Below, one piece after another: positions 50,297 to 58,254 of a stretch of DNA of 64,000 bases. Under the pieces are notes generated by a model. That model did not search any database and had not been told where the DNA came from. It was given only the letters and a program-made list of their open reading frames with translations. This DNA comes from JAPWJZ01 sp965279315. Its GTDB lineage: Bacteria; Pseudomonadota; Alphaproteobacteria; Micavibrionales; UBA2020. The position numbers and the translations under genes were made by a program. How positions within the stretch are numbered: position 1 is the stretch's first letter; each line of letters opens with the position of its first letter. Location: contig OZ257145.1 in NCBI GenBank assembly GCA_965279315.1, positions 2,542,001 to 2,606,000 on the forward strand. The letters run 5' to 3'.

Positions 50297-51267
50297 CGCG
50301 CGGCCCCCTTCTTGCGGAAGATTGCTACATTCGGCGCAGAAACGGTGCGCGTTGTATGTGTCATGTTGCTGACATATTCGTTAACTTCGCGCGCCTTTTG
50401 CTTGCGAACGGGCTCAAGCAACTCCCAGCTTTTCGCTTCTTCGGCCAGCTGCAGCGCGGTCTTGCCAGACGCATCCGGTACGTCGCTGCGCGCGCCTGCC
50501 TGCGTCAGCGCGATCACGCTGCGCAGGTCACGCTTTTTCAATGCTTCGTGCAGCGGCAATTCAGAACTGTCACGGCTTGCCATGTTTGGATTGGCTTTAT
50601 AGGCCAATAGCAGTTTCACGATTTTCGGGCTGCCGGATTTCACGGCGTTGATGAGGGCAGTACTGCCGTCATGGCCATGGCTGTCGGGCGTCAGGCCTTT
50701 TTTCAGCTGCGCCTCGACCGTATCATGATCGCCCGCCAGCGCAGCCTTGTTGATCAGGAAACGCTCCGCCGCATTTTCAACCGCATCGGTGATCGCACCG
50801 GATTGCTGCTGCGCGAATTCCAAATCCCAGTTGCTGCGCCTGCCGTCGCGTGTCAGGCTCAGGGCATAAGGGTCCGCCCCCGCCGCCAACAACATGTTCG
50901 TGATGCCAAGTAATTCCGCCGACATCGCGGCGCGCAACGGCGTGATCTGCGTCACATCACGCTTGTTCGGGTTCGAGCCGCCTGCCAGCAGCACCGCCAC
51001 CATTTTTTCATCCCGCGCGACAACCGCCTGCAGCAGCAAACTGCCCTTGGCATTGCGCGTCGCATCGGGGTTCGCGCCCGCCTTCAGCAGCAGTTCGGCC
51101 ATATCGGCGCGGCCGGCGGCAACGGCATCCTGCATCGCCTTGGTCATCGTCGTGCGGTCGGGGTTGAGGACGAGCAACGAAGCCAGCTGTTCCGTGCCTG
51201 CCACGCGCACAGCAAGGCGCAACTGGCCTGCGGGCGTTTCGGTGTTAAAGGCCTCGGACGTGGACAT
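50293..51267 (-). CDS. Ankyrin-repeat protein, tandem copy 1
   Basis: 324 residues from the ATG at 51267, which has AGGGA 5 bases upstream; the frame also opens at 51324 but without ribosome site. Repeats: MTKAMQDAVAAGRADMAELL, GSLLLQAVVARDEKMVAVLL, QITPLRAAMSAELLGITNML, GSTALINAVKSGSPKIVKLL and GKTALQLAEEAKSWELLEPV. As in copy 2, a non-repeat linker (RRSNWDLEFAQQQSGAIT) divides the array. The tail is VSAPNVAIFRKKGAAR. First gene of the three-gene array. Confidence 0.9.
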   Translation of the reverse strand: MSTSEAFNTETPAGQLRLAVRVAGTEQLASLLVLNPDRTTMTKAMQDAVAAGRADMAELLLKAGANPDATRNAKGSLLLQAVVARDEKMVAVLLAGGSNPNKRDVTQITPLRAAMSAELLGITNMLLAAGADPYALSLTRDGRRSNWDLEFAQQQSGAITDAVENAAERFLINKAALAGDHDTVEAQLKKGLTPDSHGHDGSTALINAVKSGSPKIVKLLLAYKANPNMASRDSSELPLHEALKKRDLRSVIALTQAGARSDVPDASGKTALQLAEEAKSWELLEPVRKQKAREVNEYVSNMTHTTRTVSAPNVAIFRKKGAAR

Positions 51268-51351
51268 GACTATCCCTGCTGTAAAACCATGGGATAATTT
51301 ACGGCGTGAACCGCAGAATGTCAATTGTTATGTTAAATATTAACTAATTGA

Positions 51352-52101
51352 TTACAAAGGACTTTTTACACAAACAATGTTCTTGCTCACGAAATCCTTG
51401 CCCCAGATGTTATCCTGCTTGCCGAAGAAGTTTTTCGGACGGTAGAGCGGCGGATAGTGGAGGTTCCACATATAACCGATCCGGGTCAGGAATTTATGGA
51501 GGCTGGCGCTCTTGTCGTCCCGGTCGTCTTCAAGATACAGGATGGGGCTGCAGCGCTTGATCGTGTCCACCGCACCGCGCAGCACCGCTTCCTCGAACCC
51601 TTCGACATCGATCTTGATCAGGCCGACATTCTGGTAGTTGAAGCTGTCGAGCGTCTGCACCTTCACATCAATCGACCCGTTCGATTTGCTGGTCGTGCCG
51701 ATGGAAAAGCCGCCGAAATTGTTCACTTCGTCATAGCGGATTTTGGGCATCACAGTCATGCCCGATTGGCTGGCAAGCGCGATATTGTGGCACTTGCCCT
51801 TGATGTTCTGTTGCAGCAGGCCGAACACTTCCGGCTGCGGCTCGAACGCCTCGACGGTGAAACCGGAATGTTCCAACGCCTGTGAAATCGCGCCGATATT
51901 CGCGCCGATATCCAGCACCAGCTTGTCCTTGCCCGCTTTCTGGGCGAGGGCGACAACGTGTTCTGTTTCTTCCGGGTTGTATTCCCCGTAATGCAGGAAA
52001 GACTGTCCGATATAACGGTCGGTGTTGAAAAACGACACCTTGCCGTAACGGCCATTGACCGTGCCGATATGGCTTGCCTGTGGTTGCGGATCCGCGCTCA
52101 T
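51352..52101 (-). CDS. FkbM-family SAM-dependent methyltransferase
   Basis: 249 residues from the ATG at 52101, which overlaps the stop of the yqeY gene (ATGA); the frame opens 24 bases earlier, but that start is inside yqeY. The SAM site is LVLDIGANIGAISQALE and VEAFEPQP, followed by LASQSG, VKVQTLDSF and the FkbM signature LIKIDVEGFEEAVLRGA. FkbM enzymes O-methylate sugars, lipids or other small molecules; the substrate is not shown. It is coupled to yqeY. Confidence 0.9.
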   Translation of the reverse strand: MSADPQPQASHIGTVNGRYGKVSFFNTDRYIGQSFLHYGEYNPEETEHVVALAQKAGKDKLVLDIGANIGAISQALEHSGFTVEAFEPQPEVFGLLQQNIKGKCHNIALASQSGMTVMPKIRYDEVNNFGGFSIGTTSKSNGSIDVKVQTLDSFNYQNVGLIKIDVEGFEEAVLRGAVDTIKRCSPILYLEDDRDDKSASLHKFLTRIGYMWNLHYPPLYRPKNFFGKQDNIWGKDFVSKNIVCVKSPL

Positions 52102-52556
52102 CCGGTCAGCTTCTCTTTCACCCACCCGCTGGCCTTGGAAAAGTCCAGCTGGCCGACGTATTTGATTTTCATTTCAGCCATGACGCGGCCCATGTCTTTC
52201 AGGCCGGATGCGCCCATGTCTTTCAGCAGCCCGTCGATCATGGTTTTGACTTCTTCTTCCGTCAGCTGCTTGGGCATGAAGCCTTCGATGATGCGGATTT
52301 CGGTCGCTTCGCGGTCGGCCAAATCCTGCCGCTTGCCAAGTTCGTACATTTTGATCGATTCATGGCGCTGCTTGATCATGGATGCCATCATGGACAAAAT
52401 CTCGTCGTCCTTGATGCCATCCCAGTTACCCTTGGATCTCGCGGCAATATCGCGGTCTTTCATCGCTGCGATGATTAGACGTAATGTACCAACTGTCGGC
52501 TCGTCCTTGGCAAACTGCGCCTGCTTGAGCCGTTCCGAAAACTCGTTCCTGAGCAT
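52098..52556 (-). CDS. GatB/YqeY domain protein
   Basis: 152 residues, the usual YqeY length: MLRNEFSERLKQAQFAKDEP start, TLRLIIAAMKDRDIA, DDEILSMMASMIKQRHESI, and the C-terminal helical GatB-like MDGLLKDMGASGLKDMGRVM, then GWVKEKLTG. The tail domain resembles the tRNA-binding domain of GatB amidotransferase, and the protein is common next to carA and dnaG/rpoD in alphaproteobacteria. Role in tRNA or stress is not established. Divergent from carA; a TATAAT at 52612-52617 belongs to carA. Confidence 0.93.
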   Translation of the reverse strand: MLRNEFSERLKQAQFAKDEPTVGTLRLIIAAMKDRDIAARSKGNWDGIKDDEILSMMASMIKQRHESIKMYELGKRQDLADREATEIRIIEGFMPKQLTEEEVKTMIDGLLKDMGASGLKDMGRVMAEMKIKYVGQLDFSKASGWVKEKLTG

Positions 52557-52648
52557 TGTTTTTACCCGCTTTTTAATGGCATCGATCTGGCATGTATGCT
52601 ATTCCAAGCACTATAATATTACAACACGCCAATATGTCAGGGAAAATC

Positions 52649-53848
52649 ATGTTTTCACCCCAGGTGCCCCCTCACGCAACCGCGGTTCTTGTGCTGGCGG
52701 ATGGCAGCGTTCACTGGGGCAAGGGCATCGGCGCGGCAGGCACCACGGGCGGCGAGGTCTGCTTCAACACCTCGATGACCGGTTACCAGGAAATAATGAC
52801 CGACCCCTCCTATGCGGGCCAGATCATCACTTTCACCTTCCCCCATATCGGCAACGTGGGCACCAATGACGACGATCAGGAAGCAACCGCGCCCTTTGCA
52901 AAGGGCGTGATCCTGCGCGCCGACATCACCGGCCCCGCCAGCTACCGTTCAGAAATGCATTTCAACGAATGGCTGATCGAAAACAACCTGACCGGCATTT
53001 GCGGCATCGATACCCGCGCGCTGACCCACCACCTGCGCGAACACGGCTCGCAAAACGGCATCATCCATTTCTTCGGCGAAGAAAAAATCAACCTTGACGA
53101 CCTGAAGCAGCAGGCGCGCGCCCTGCCCGACATGAACGGCCTCGATATCGCCAAAACCGTCAGCACGAAAAACATCTATGCATGGACGGAAGGCGGCTGG
53201 GACGCGAAGGCCGCGAAATTCCAGACACCTGCAGACGTCTATTACCATGTAGTCGTGGTCGATTACGGCGTGAAGCGCAACATCCTGCGCCGCCTCTGCG
53301 AACGCGGCATGCGCCTGACCGTTGTGCCTTGCGACACCTCCGCCGAAGATATTCTGGCATTGCGCCCCGATGGCGTGTTCCTGTCGAACGGCCCGGGCGA
53401 CCCCGCCGCAACGGGCGTCTATGCCGTTCCCGTAATTGAAAAAATCCTGCAGGCGGAAAAGCCGATCTTCGGCATCTGCCTCGGCCACCAGATGCTGGCC
53501 ATTGCATTGGGCGGCAAGACGGAAAAATTCGCCTTCGGCCACCGCGGCGCAAACCATCCGGTCAAAAACCTCGACACCGGCAAGGTGGAGATCACCAGCC
53601 AGAACCACGGTTTCCACGTCATGCCGGCAACGCTGCCAAGCAATGTCAGCGTCACGCATATCAGCCTGTTCGACGGATCGAACGAAGGCCTGCGCGTGCA
53701 TGACAAACCCGCGTTTTCGGTGCAGTACCACCCCGAAGCCTCGCCCGGCCCGCAGGACAGCGATTACCTGTTCGACAATTTCGTGACGCTGATCAAAGGG
53801 CAGAGCCAGCCGCTGCAGACCGACAAAGGCATCAAGAAATCCGCATGA
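52649..53848 (+). CDS. carA: Carbamoyl-phosphate synthase small (glutaminase) subunit
   Basis: 399 residues from the ATG at 52649, chosen because CAGGGAAAA lies just before it; two earlier in-frame starts (52592, 52634) lack support. The N-terminal small-subunit domain has VLADGSVHWGKGIGA, GEVCFNTSMTGYQEI and TDPSYAGQIITFT. The class I glutaminase domain has DYGVKRNILR, SNGPGDP, the nucleophile C277 in FGICLGHQ, and the catalytic His-Glu in YHPEASPGP. It supplies ammonia to CarB for arginine and pyrimidine synthesis. Its stop overlaps the first membrane-SpeE fusion gene (ATGA). Confidence 0.97.
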   Translation: MFSPQVPPHATAVLVLADGSVHWGKGIGAAGTTGGEVCFNTSMTGYQEIMTDPSYAGQIITFTFPHIGNVGTNDDDQEATAPFAKGVILRADITGPASYRSEMHFNEWLIENNLTGICGIDTRALTHHLREHGSQNGIIHFFGEEKINLDDLKQQARALPDMNGLDIAKTVSTKNIYAWTEGGWDAKAAKFQTPADVYYHVVVVDYGVKRNILRRLCERGMRLTVVPCDTSAEDILALRPDGVFLSNGPGDPAATGVYAVPVIEKILQAEKPIFGICLGHQMLAIALGGKTEKFAFGHRGANHPVKNLDTGKVEITSQNHGFHVMPATLPSNVSVTHISLFDGSNEGLRVHDKPAFSVQYHPEASPGPQDSDYLFDNFVTLIKGQSQPLQTDKGIKKSA

Positions 53849-56016
53849 CGGCCGACGCCGCCCTGCGGCCCCCATTCGCCTGCCGGCAAACCCATATCTC
53901 CGTGCTGTTCTGCGCGGCACTGTTCCTTTCCGCCGCCGCGATATTCATGCTGCAGCCCATGACGGGCAAGATGCTGCTGCCGCTGGTCGGTGGCACGCCG
54001 TCCGGCTGGATCGTCGCGATGGCGTTTTTTCAGCTTGCCCTGCTGGCCGGTTACGCGCTCGCCAATCTTTGCGCGCGCCTCAGCCCGCGCATGCACGGCA
54101 TGGCATTTATAGCCGCGCTCGCACTTGGCAGTTTTTTCCTGCCCGTGCACCTGTCGCAGCCCGAGGGTGCGGCGGATGCCTGGATGGTGATGAAGCTGCT
54201 GGCGGCCAGCGTCGGCGTTCCCTTCGTCGCCCTTGCCATGGCGTCATCGACCCTGCAACGCCTCTTCACCGCCTCCGGCCACCGCGCGGCGGGCGACCCT
54301 TACTTTCTGTATGCCGCCAGCAACCTCGGCAGTTTTTCCGGCTTGTTGCTCTATCCATTGCTGGCGGAAAAATTCCTGACGATCCCCGAACAGGTGCAAT
54401 TGTGGCTGGGCGGCTATGTCGCGTTGATCGTGCTGGCCGCCATATGCATCGGTATCGCAAAATCGATGCCCGCCACAGTTTACGTGAAGCCCTCGCCGCT
54501 GGCCGCCGGGTTGCGCTGGCGCTGGATTTTGTACGCCTTTATCCCGTCCAGCTTGATGATGGGCGTGACGACGCAGATCACGACAGCGATCATCGCCGCC
54601 CCCCTGCTCTGGGTGCTGCCGCTCGGCGTTTACCTGCTGACCTTCGTTCTGGCATTCGGCAAGGCATCGCCCGCGCGCCTCGCGCTTGCTGAAAAACTGC
54701 ACCCGATGGCGGTCTGCCTTGCCTTCGGCCTGATCTTTATCGCGACCGTTTCGCTGGATGCGCCATGGTTGATCATGGCTTTGCTGCTGGCCTGTTTCGG
54801 CGTCGTGGCACTTGTCTTCCATACGCGACTGGCAGCACTCCGCCCGCTGGATGACGGGCAGCGCCTGACCGATTACTACCTGATGATCGCCCTCGGTGGC
54901 GCGCTCGGCGGCGTGCTGAACGCGTTTATCGCCCCTGTCATTTTCGACAGGCTGCACGAATTCCCGATTGTGCTTGCGGCATCGCTGCTGTTCCATCCCG
55001 GATTGAAAGCAAAGCTTGCGCGGCGCGACCTGATTTCCGTCAGCGCTGGCGGCATCGGCCTGCTCATATGGTCAGTCATGCATCATCATGCCATCGGCGC
55101 ACCTGATGTTCTGGAAGTGTTTCTGGTTATCCTGTTTGTCGCAACCTTGCGCAATACGCGTTTTGCCCTGGCGGGTTGCCTGTTGCTGATGGCGATGCCC
55201 TTCACGATGCCGCGCGACGGTGAAGGCGGCATGTACCAGCGGAACTTTTTCGGCCTCGTTCGCGTATACGAGCGCAACTTCACGATGGACAACGAAAAAT
55301 ACCATATCCGCTATTTCGGTCATGGCACGACGCTGCATGGCCTGCAATCCCTTGACCCCGATATCGCCGATATCCCGACTGCCTATTTCTCCCATGGCGG
55401 ACCGGTGGGCGATATTTTCCACACATTCATGCCGAAGAATGTCGCCGTGATGGGCCTTGGCGCGGGCACGCTCGCCTGTCATCATGCCCCTGACCGTTCC
55501 TTCACCTTTTTCGAAATCGACCCCGCCGTCGTAAAAATCGCGCGCGACAATTTCACATTCCTCAGATCCTGCCCCGGCAAGACCCCGCACCGCATCTTCA
55601 CCGGCGACGGCCGCCTTGAAATCGCAAAGCTGAAGGGCGAGAAATTCGACCTCATCATACTCGACGCTTTTTCATCCGACATGGTGCCCGTGCATTTGAT
55701 ATCGGTCGAGGCAATCGAGCTTTATAAGACCCTGCTGACCGATAACGGCATGCTTGCTTTCAATATTTCAAACAACTACGTCCGCCTTGACGCAACGCTG
55801 GCCGCAGGCGCCAAGGCTGCAGGGATGCAGGCACGTTACAAATATTACGGCTTTGTCGACCCGCCTATGTTTTTTCCCAGCAACTGGCTTCTGATGGCGC
55901 GCAACGGGGTGGATATGGCCGCGTTCGCCAAACAAGGCTGGGTGCCGCCGGTACAAAACGGCGAACGCGCATGGACGGACAATTATTCAAATATTATCGG
56001 GATCATGAGGTTTTAA
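53845..56016 (+). CDS. Polytopic membrane protein fused to a spermidine synthase-like domain, copy 1
   Basis: 723 residues. Residues 1-480 hold about 12-14 membrane helices, with SAAAIFMLQPMTGKMLLPLVGG near the start (in pieces), SSTLQRLF, and GDPYFLYAASNLGSF. From about 490 is a methyltransferase-like domain of the spermidine synthase fold: VMGLGAGTLACHHA (from about 533), FFEIDPAVVKIARDNF, GDGRLEIAK, LIILDAFSSDMVPVHL. The usual polyamine-site DSTDP is replaced by DAFSSD, so polyamine synthesis is not implied. Family: fused MFS-like/spermidine-synthase. Starts by ATGA overlap with carA; copy 2 begins immediately after it. Function unknown. Confidence 0.88.
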   Translation: MTADAALRPPFACRQTHISVLFCAALFLSAAAIFMLQPMTGKMLLPLVGGTPSGWIVAMAFFQLALLAGYALANLCARLSPRMHGMAFIAALALGSFFLPVHLSQPEGAADAWMVMKLLAASVGVPFVALAMASSTLQRLFTASGHRAAGDPYFLYAASNLGSFSGLLLYPLLAEKFLTIPEQVQLWLGGYVALIVLAAICIGIAKSMPATVYVKPSPLAAGLRWRWILYAFIPSSLMMGVTTQITTAIIAAPLLWVLPLGVYLLTFVLAFGKASPARLALAEKLHPMAVCLAFGLIFIATVSLDAPWLIMALLLACFGVVALVFHTRLAALRPLDDGQRLTDYYLMIALGGALGGVLNAFIAPVIFDRLHEFPIVLAASLLFHPGLKAKLARRDLISVSAGGIGLLIWSVMHHHAIGAPDVLEVFLVILFVATLRNTRFALAGCLLLMAMPFTMPRDGEGGMYQRNFFGLVRVYERNFTMDNEKYHIRYFGHGTTLHGLQSLDPDIADIPTAYFSHGGPVGDIFHTFMPKNVAVMGLGAGTLACHHAPDRSFTFFEIDPAVVKIARDNFTFLRSCPGKTPHRIFTGDGRLEIAKLKGEKFDLIILDAFSSDMVPVHLISVEAIELYKTLLTDNGMLAFNISNNYVRLDATLAAGAKAAGMQARYKYYGFVDPPMFFPSNWLLMARNGVDMAAFAKQGWVPPVQNGERAWTDNYSNIIGIMRF

Positions 56017-58254
56017 ATGGCTCAAAAAGACGCGCATTCGACAATGATAACGCTGGCTGTTTTCAGCTTCACACTGTTCCTCTCCGCCTCGCTCATGTTT
56101 TCCGTCCAGCCCATGGCGGGCAAGATGCTGCTGCCGCTGGTCGGCGGCACACCGGCAGGCTGGATCGTCGCGATGGCTTTTTTTCAGGTCATGTTGCTGG
56201 CCGGATATCTGATCGCGCATACGCTGTCGAAATTCCCGTCGCAGAAGCACGGTATCGCGTATGTCGTAGCGTTGCTGGCTGGCATTGTATTTCTGCCCGT
56301 CGCGCTTGATAAGGCCGTCGGTTCAGGCTCAATCCCGGAAGCGGGCCGTATCTTCCTGCTCCTGACGCAGGCGCTCGCCATCCCCTTTATCGCGCTGTCG
56401 GCCACGTCATCCACCCTGCAACGCCTTTTCATGAATACGCGCCACGGTTCGTCCGGCGACCCCTACTTCCTTTATGCCGCCAGCAACCTTGGCAGCTTCG
56501 CAGGGCTGCTGCTCTATCCGCTGCTGGTCGAGCCGCAATTGACGCTGGCGCAACAGGCGCAATATTTTACGGGCGGTTACGCGCTCCTGATCCTGCTTGC
56601 CGGAACATGCGTCTGGTTCGCGCGCGGGCCGGACAAAAAATCCGCCACGCCCGCTGCCTCCGAAAAAGGCCGTGCCGCAACCGGCAAACGCCAGCTGGAA
56701 TGGCTGGCACTCGCCTTTATCCCGTCCTGCCTGCTGATGGGCGTCACGACATATATTACGTCCGACGTCATCTCTGCCCCGCTTATCTGGATTTTGCCCC
56801 TCGCGCTGTACCTGCTCACTTTCGTCATTGCCTTCAGCAGCAAGCCGATTGTCTCGCTCCGCGTGATGGAGGCGATCCAGCCCTATATCACCTGCGTTGC
56901 CGTCATCGTCATTTCACTGCTGGGCGCAACATGGCTGTTCAGCTGGCCGGGGGTCGCGTTCTATCTAGTCGTCTTTACGCTGGTCGCGCTTGCCTGCCAC
57001 GCGCGCCTTGCCAGCCTGCGTCCGCTGGATGACGGCCGTCAACTGACCTCGTTTTACCTGATGATGTCGGTCGGCGGTGCGCTGGGCGGCGTTTTGAATG
57101 CATTTATCTTCCCTGTCGTGTTCAACCGCTTGATCGAATTTCCGCTGACGCTGCTGGCATCCTTCATGATCCACAAGGAATACAAGGCGAAGTCTGTCAC
57201 CGGTGTTTTGATCGCGGGATTGCTGCTGCTTTCCATCCTGCTTGTTAACGTGCAAGCCCCCGATATCGGCGTTGATATCGTGGACGGCCGCAGGATAGAG
57301 TTGCAGGTGCTGTGCCTTGTCATTGCGGTGGGGCTGACCTTCTTCCTCAAAAAATTGACGCCTGCCGTGCTGATACTAGGTACGCTTGTTGTCTTCATGG
57401 TATCGCAGTATCTCATCGCCGACCGCACGGAAATCCTCGGCATACGCAATTTCTACGGCACTGTGCGGCTCTACGACAAGCCGCAAAAGATCGAAGGCAA
57501 AACCGAAATCGTTCGCTCCATGCGTCACGGTTCAACAACGCACGGCATTCAGGTGCAAAGCGACAAGCAGCTGGCCATGACGCCTACCGCTTACTTTACG
57601 CGCAAGGGCCCTGTCGGTGATATATTTGCGCATTTCATGCCCAAGAAAGTCGCCGTCCTCGGCCTCGGCATCGGCACGATGAACTGCTATAACGAACCCT
57701 ACCGCGAATTCACGTTTTTCGAGATTGACCCCGCCGTCGTGCAGGTGGCGGAGGACAACTTCACCTTTCTCAGCGCCTGTAAATCGAAAAAGCCTCCCGT
57801 CATCAAGGTCGGCGACGGGCGTCTTGAACTCGCGAAAATGTCGGAAAAATTCGACATGCTGTTCATGGATGCCTTCACATCGGATTCCATCCCCACCCAC
57901 CTGCTGACGAAAGAGGCGTTGCAGCTATATATTGACAGCCTCGCCCCCGGCGGCGTGATCGCCATCAACGTCTCCAACCGTTATTTCGCCCTATGGGACA
58001 CGATTGCGACGACGGCCGCCACCATCGGCCTGAAAACAGAAATGAAGGCCGACACCAAGGGCAAGCGCCCCGCCTATGGCTCGCCCAGCCTCTGGCTTAT
58101 GGTCAGCAAAAACAGCGACAACAAAACGCTGGTGCCGCGCGGTTGGCATGTTGTGCAGCCCCAAGATGACATACGCCCCTGGACGGATGAATACACCAGC
58201 CTGCTGGGCACGCTGTCGATCAACGTGTCCGCGCGCGCGGAAGGTTCCAAATGA
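56017..58254 (+). CDS. Polytopic membrane protein fused to a spermidine synthase-like domain, copy 2
   Basis: 745 residues, same plan as copy 1: SASLMFSVQPMAGKMLLPL, ATSSTLQRLFMNT and DPYFLYAASNLGSFAG in the membrane half; LGLGIGTMNCYNEP (from about 545), FFEIDPAVVQVAEDNF, GDGRLELAK and LFMDAFTSDSIPTHLL in the cytoplasmic domain. The ending VQPQDDIRPWTDEYTSLLG is shared with the other copies. The ATG directly follows the copy 1 stop, and its stop overlaps copy 3 (ATGA). Much sequence divergence from the others in loops indicates an old duplication. Confidence 0.88.
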   Translation: MAQKDAHSTMITLAVFSFTLFLSASLMFSVQPMAGKMLLPLVGGTPAGWIVAMAFFQVMLLAGYLIAHTLSKFPSQKHGIAYVVALLAGIVFLPVALDKAVGSGSIPEAGRIFLLLTQALAIPFIALSATSSTLQRLFMNTRHGSSGDPYFLYAASNLGSFAGLLLYPLLVEPQLTLAQQAQYFTGGYALLILLAGTCVWFARGPDKKSATPAASEKGRAATGKRQLEWLALAFIPSCLLMGVTTYITSDVISAPLIWILPLALYLLTFVIAFSSKPIVSLRVMEAIQPYITCVAVIVISLLGATWLFSWPGVAFYLVVFTLVALACHARLASLRPLDDGRQLTSFYLMMSVGGALGGVLNAFIFPVVFNRLIEFPLTLLASFMIHKEYKAKSVTGVLIAGLLLLSILLVNVQAPDIGVDIVDGRRIELQVLCLVIAVGLTFFLKKLTPAVLILGTLVVFMVSQYLIADRTEILGIRNFYGTVRLYDKPQKIEGKTEIVRSMRHGSTTHGIQVQSDKQLAMTPTAYFTRKGPVGDIFAHFMPKKVAVLGLGIGTMNCYNEPYREFTFFEIDPAVVQVAEDNFTFLSACKSKKPPVIKVGDGRLELAKMSEKFDMLFMDAFTSDSIPTHLLTKEALQLYIDSLAPGGVIAINVSNRYFALWDTIATTAATIGLKTEMKADTKGKRPAYGSPSLWLMVSKNSDNKTLVPRGWHVVQPQDDIRPWTDEYTSLLGTLSINVSARAEGSK

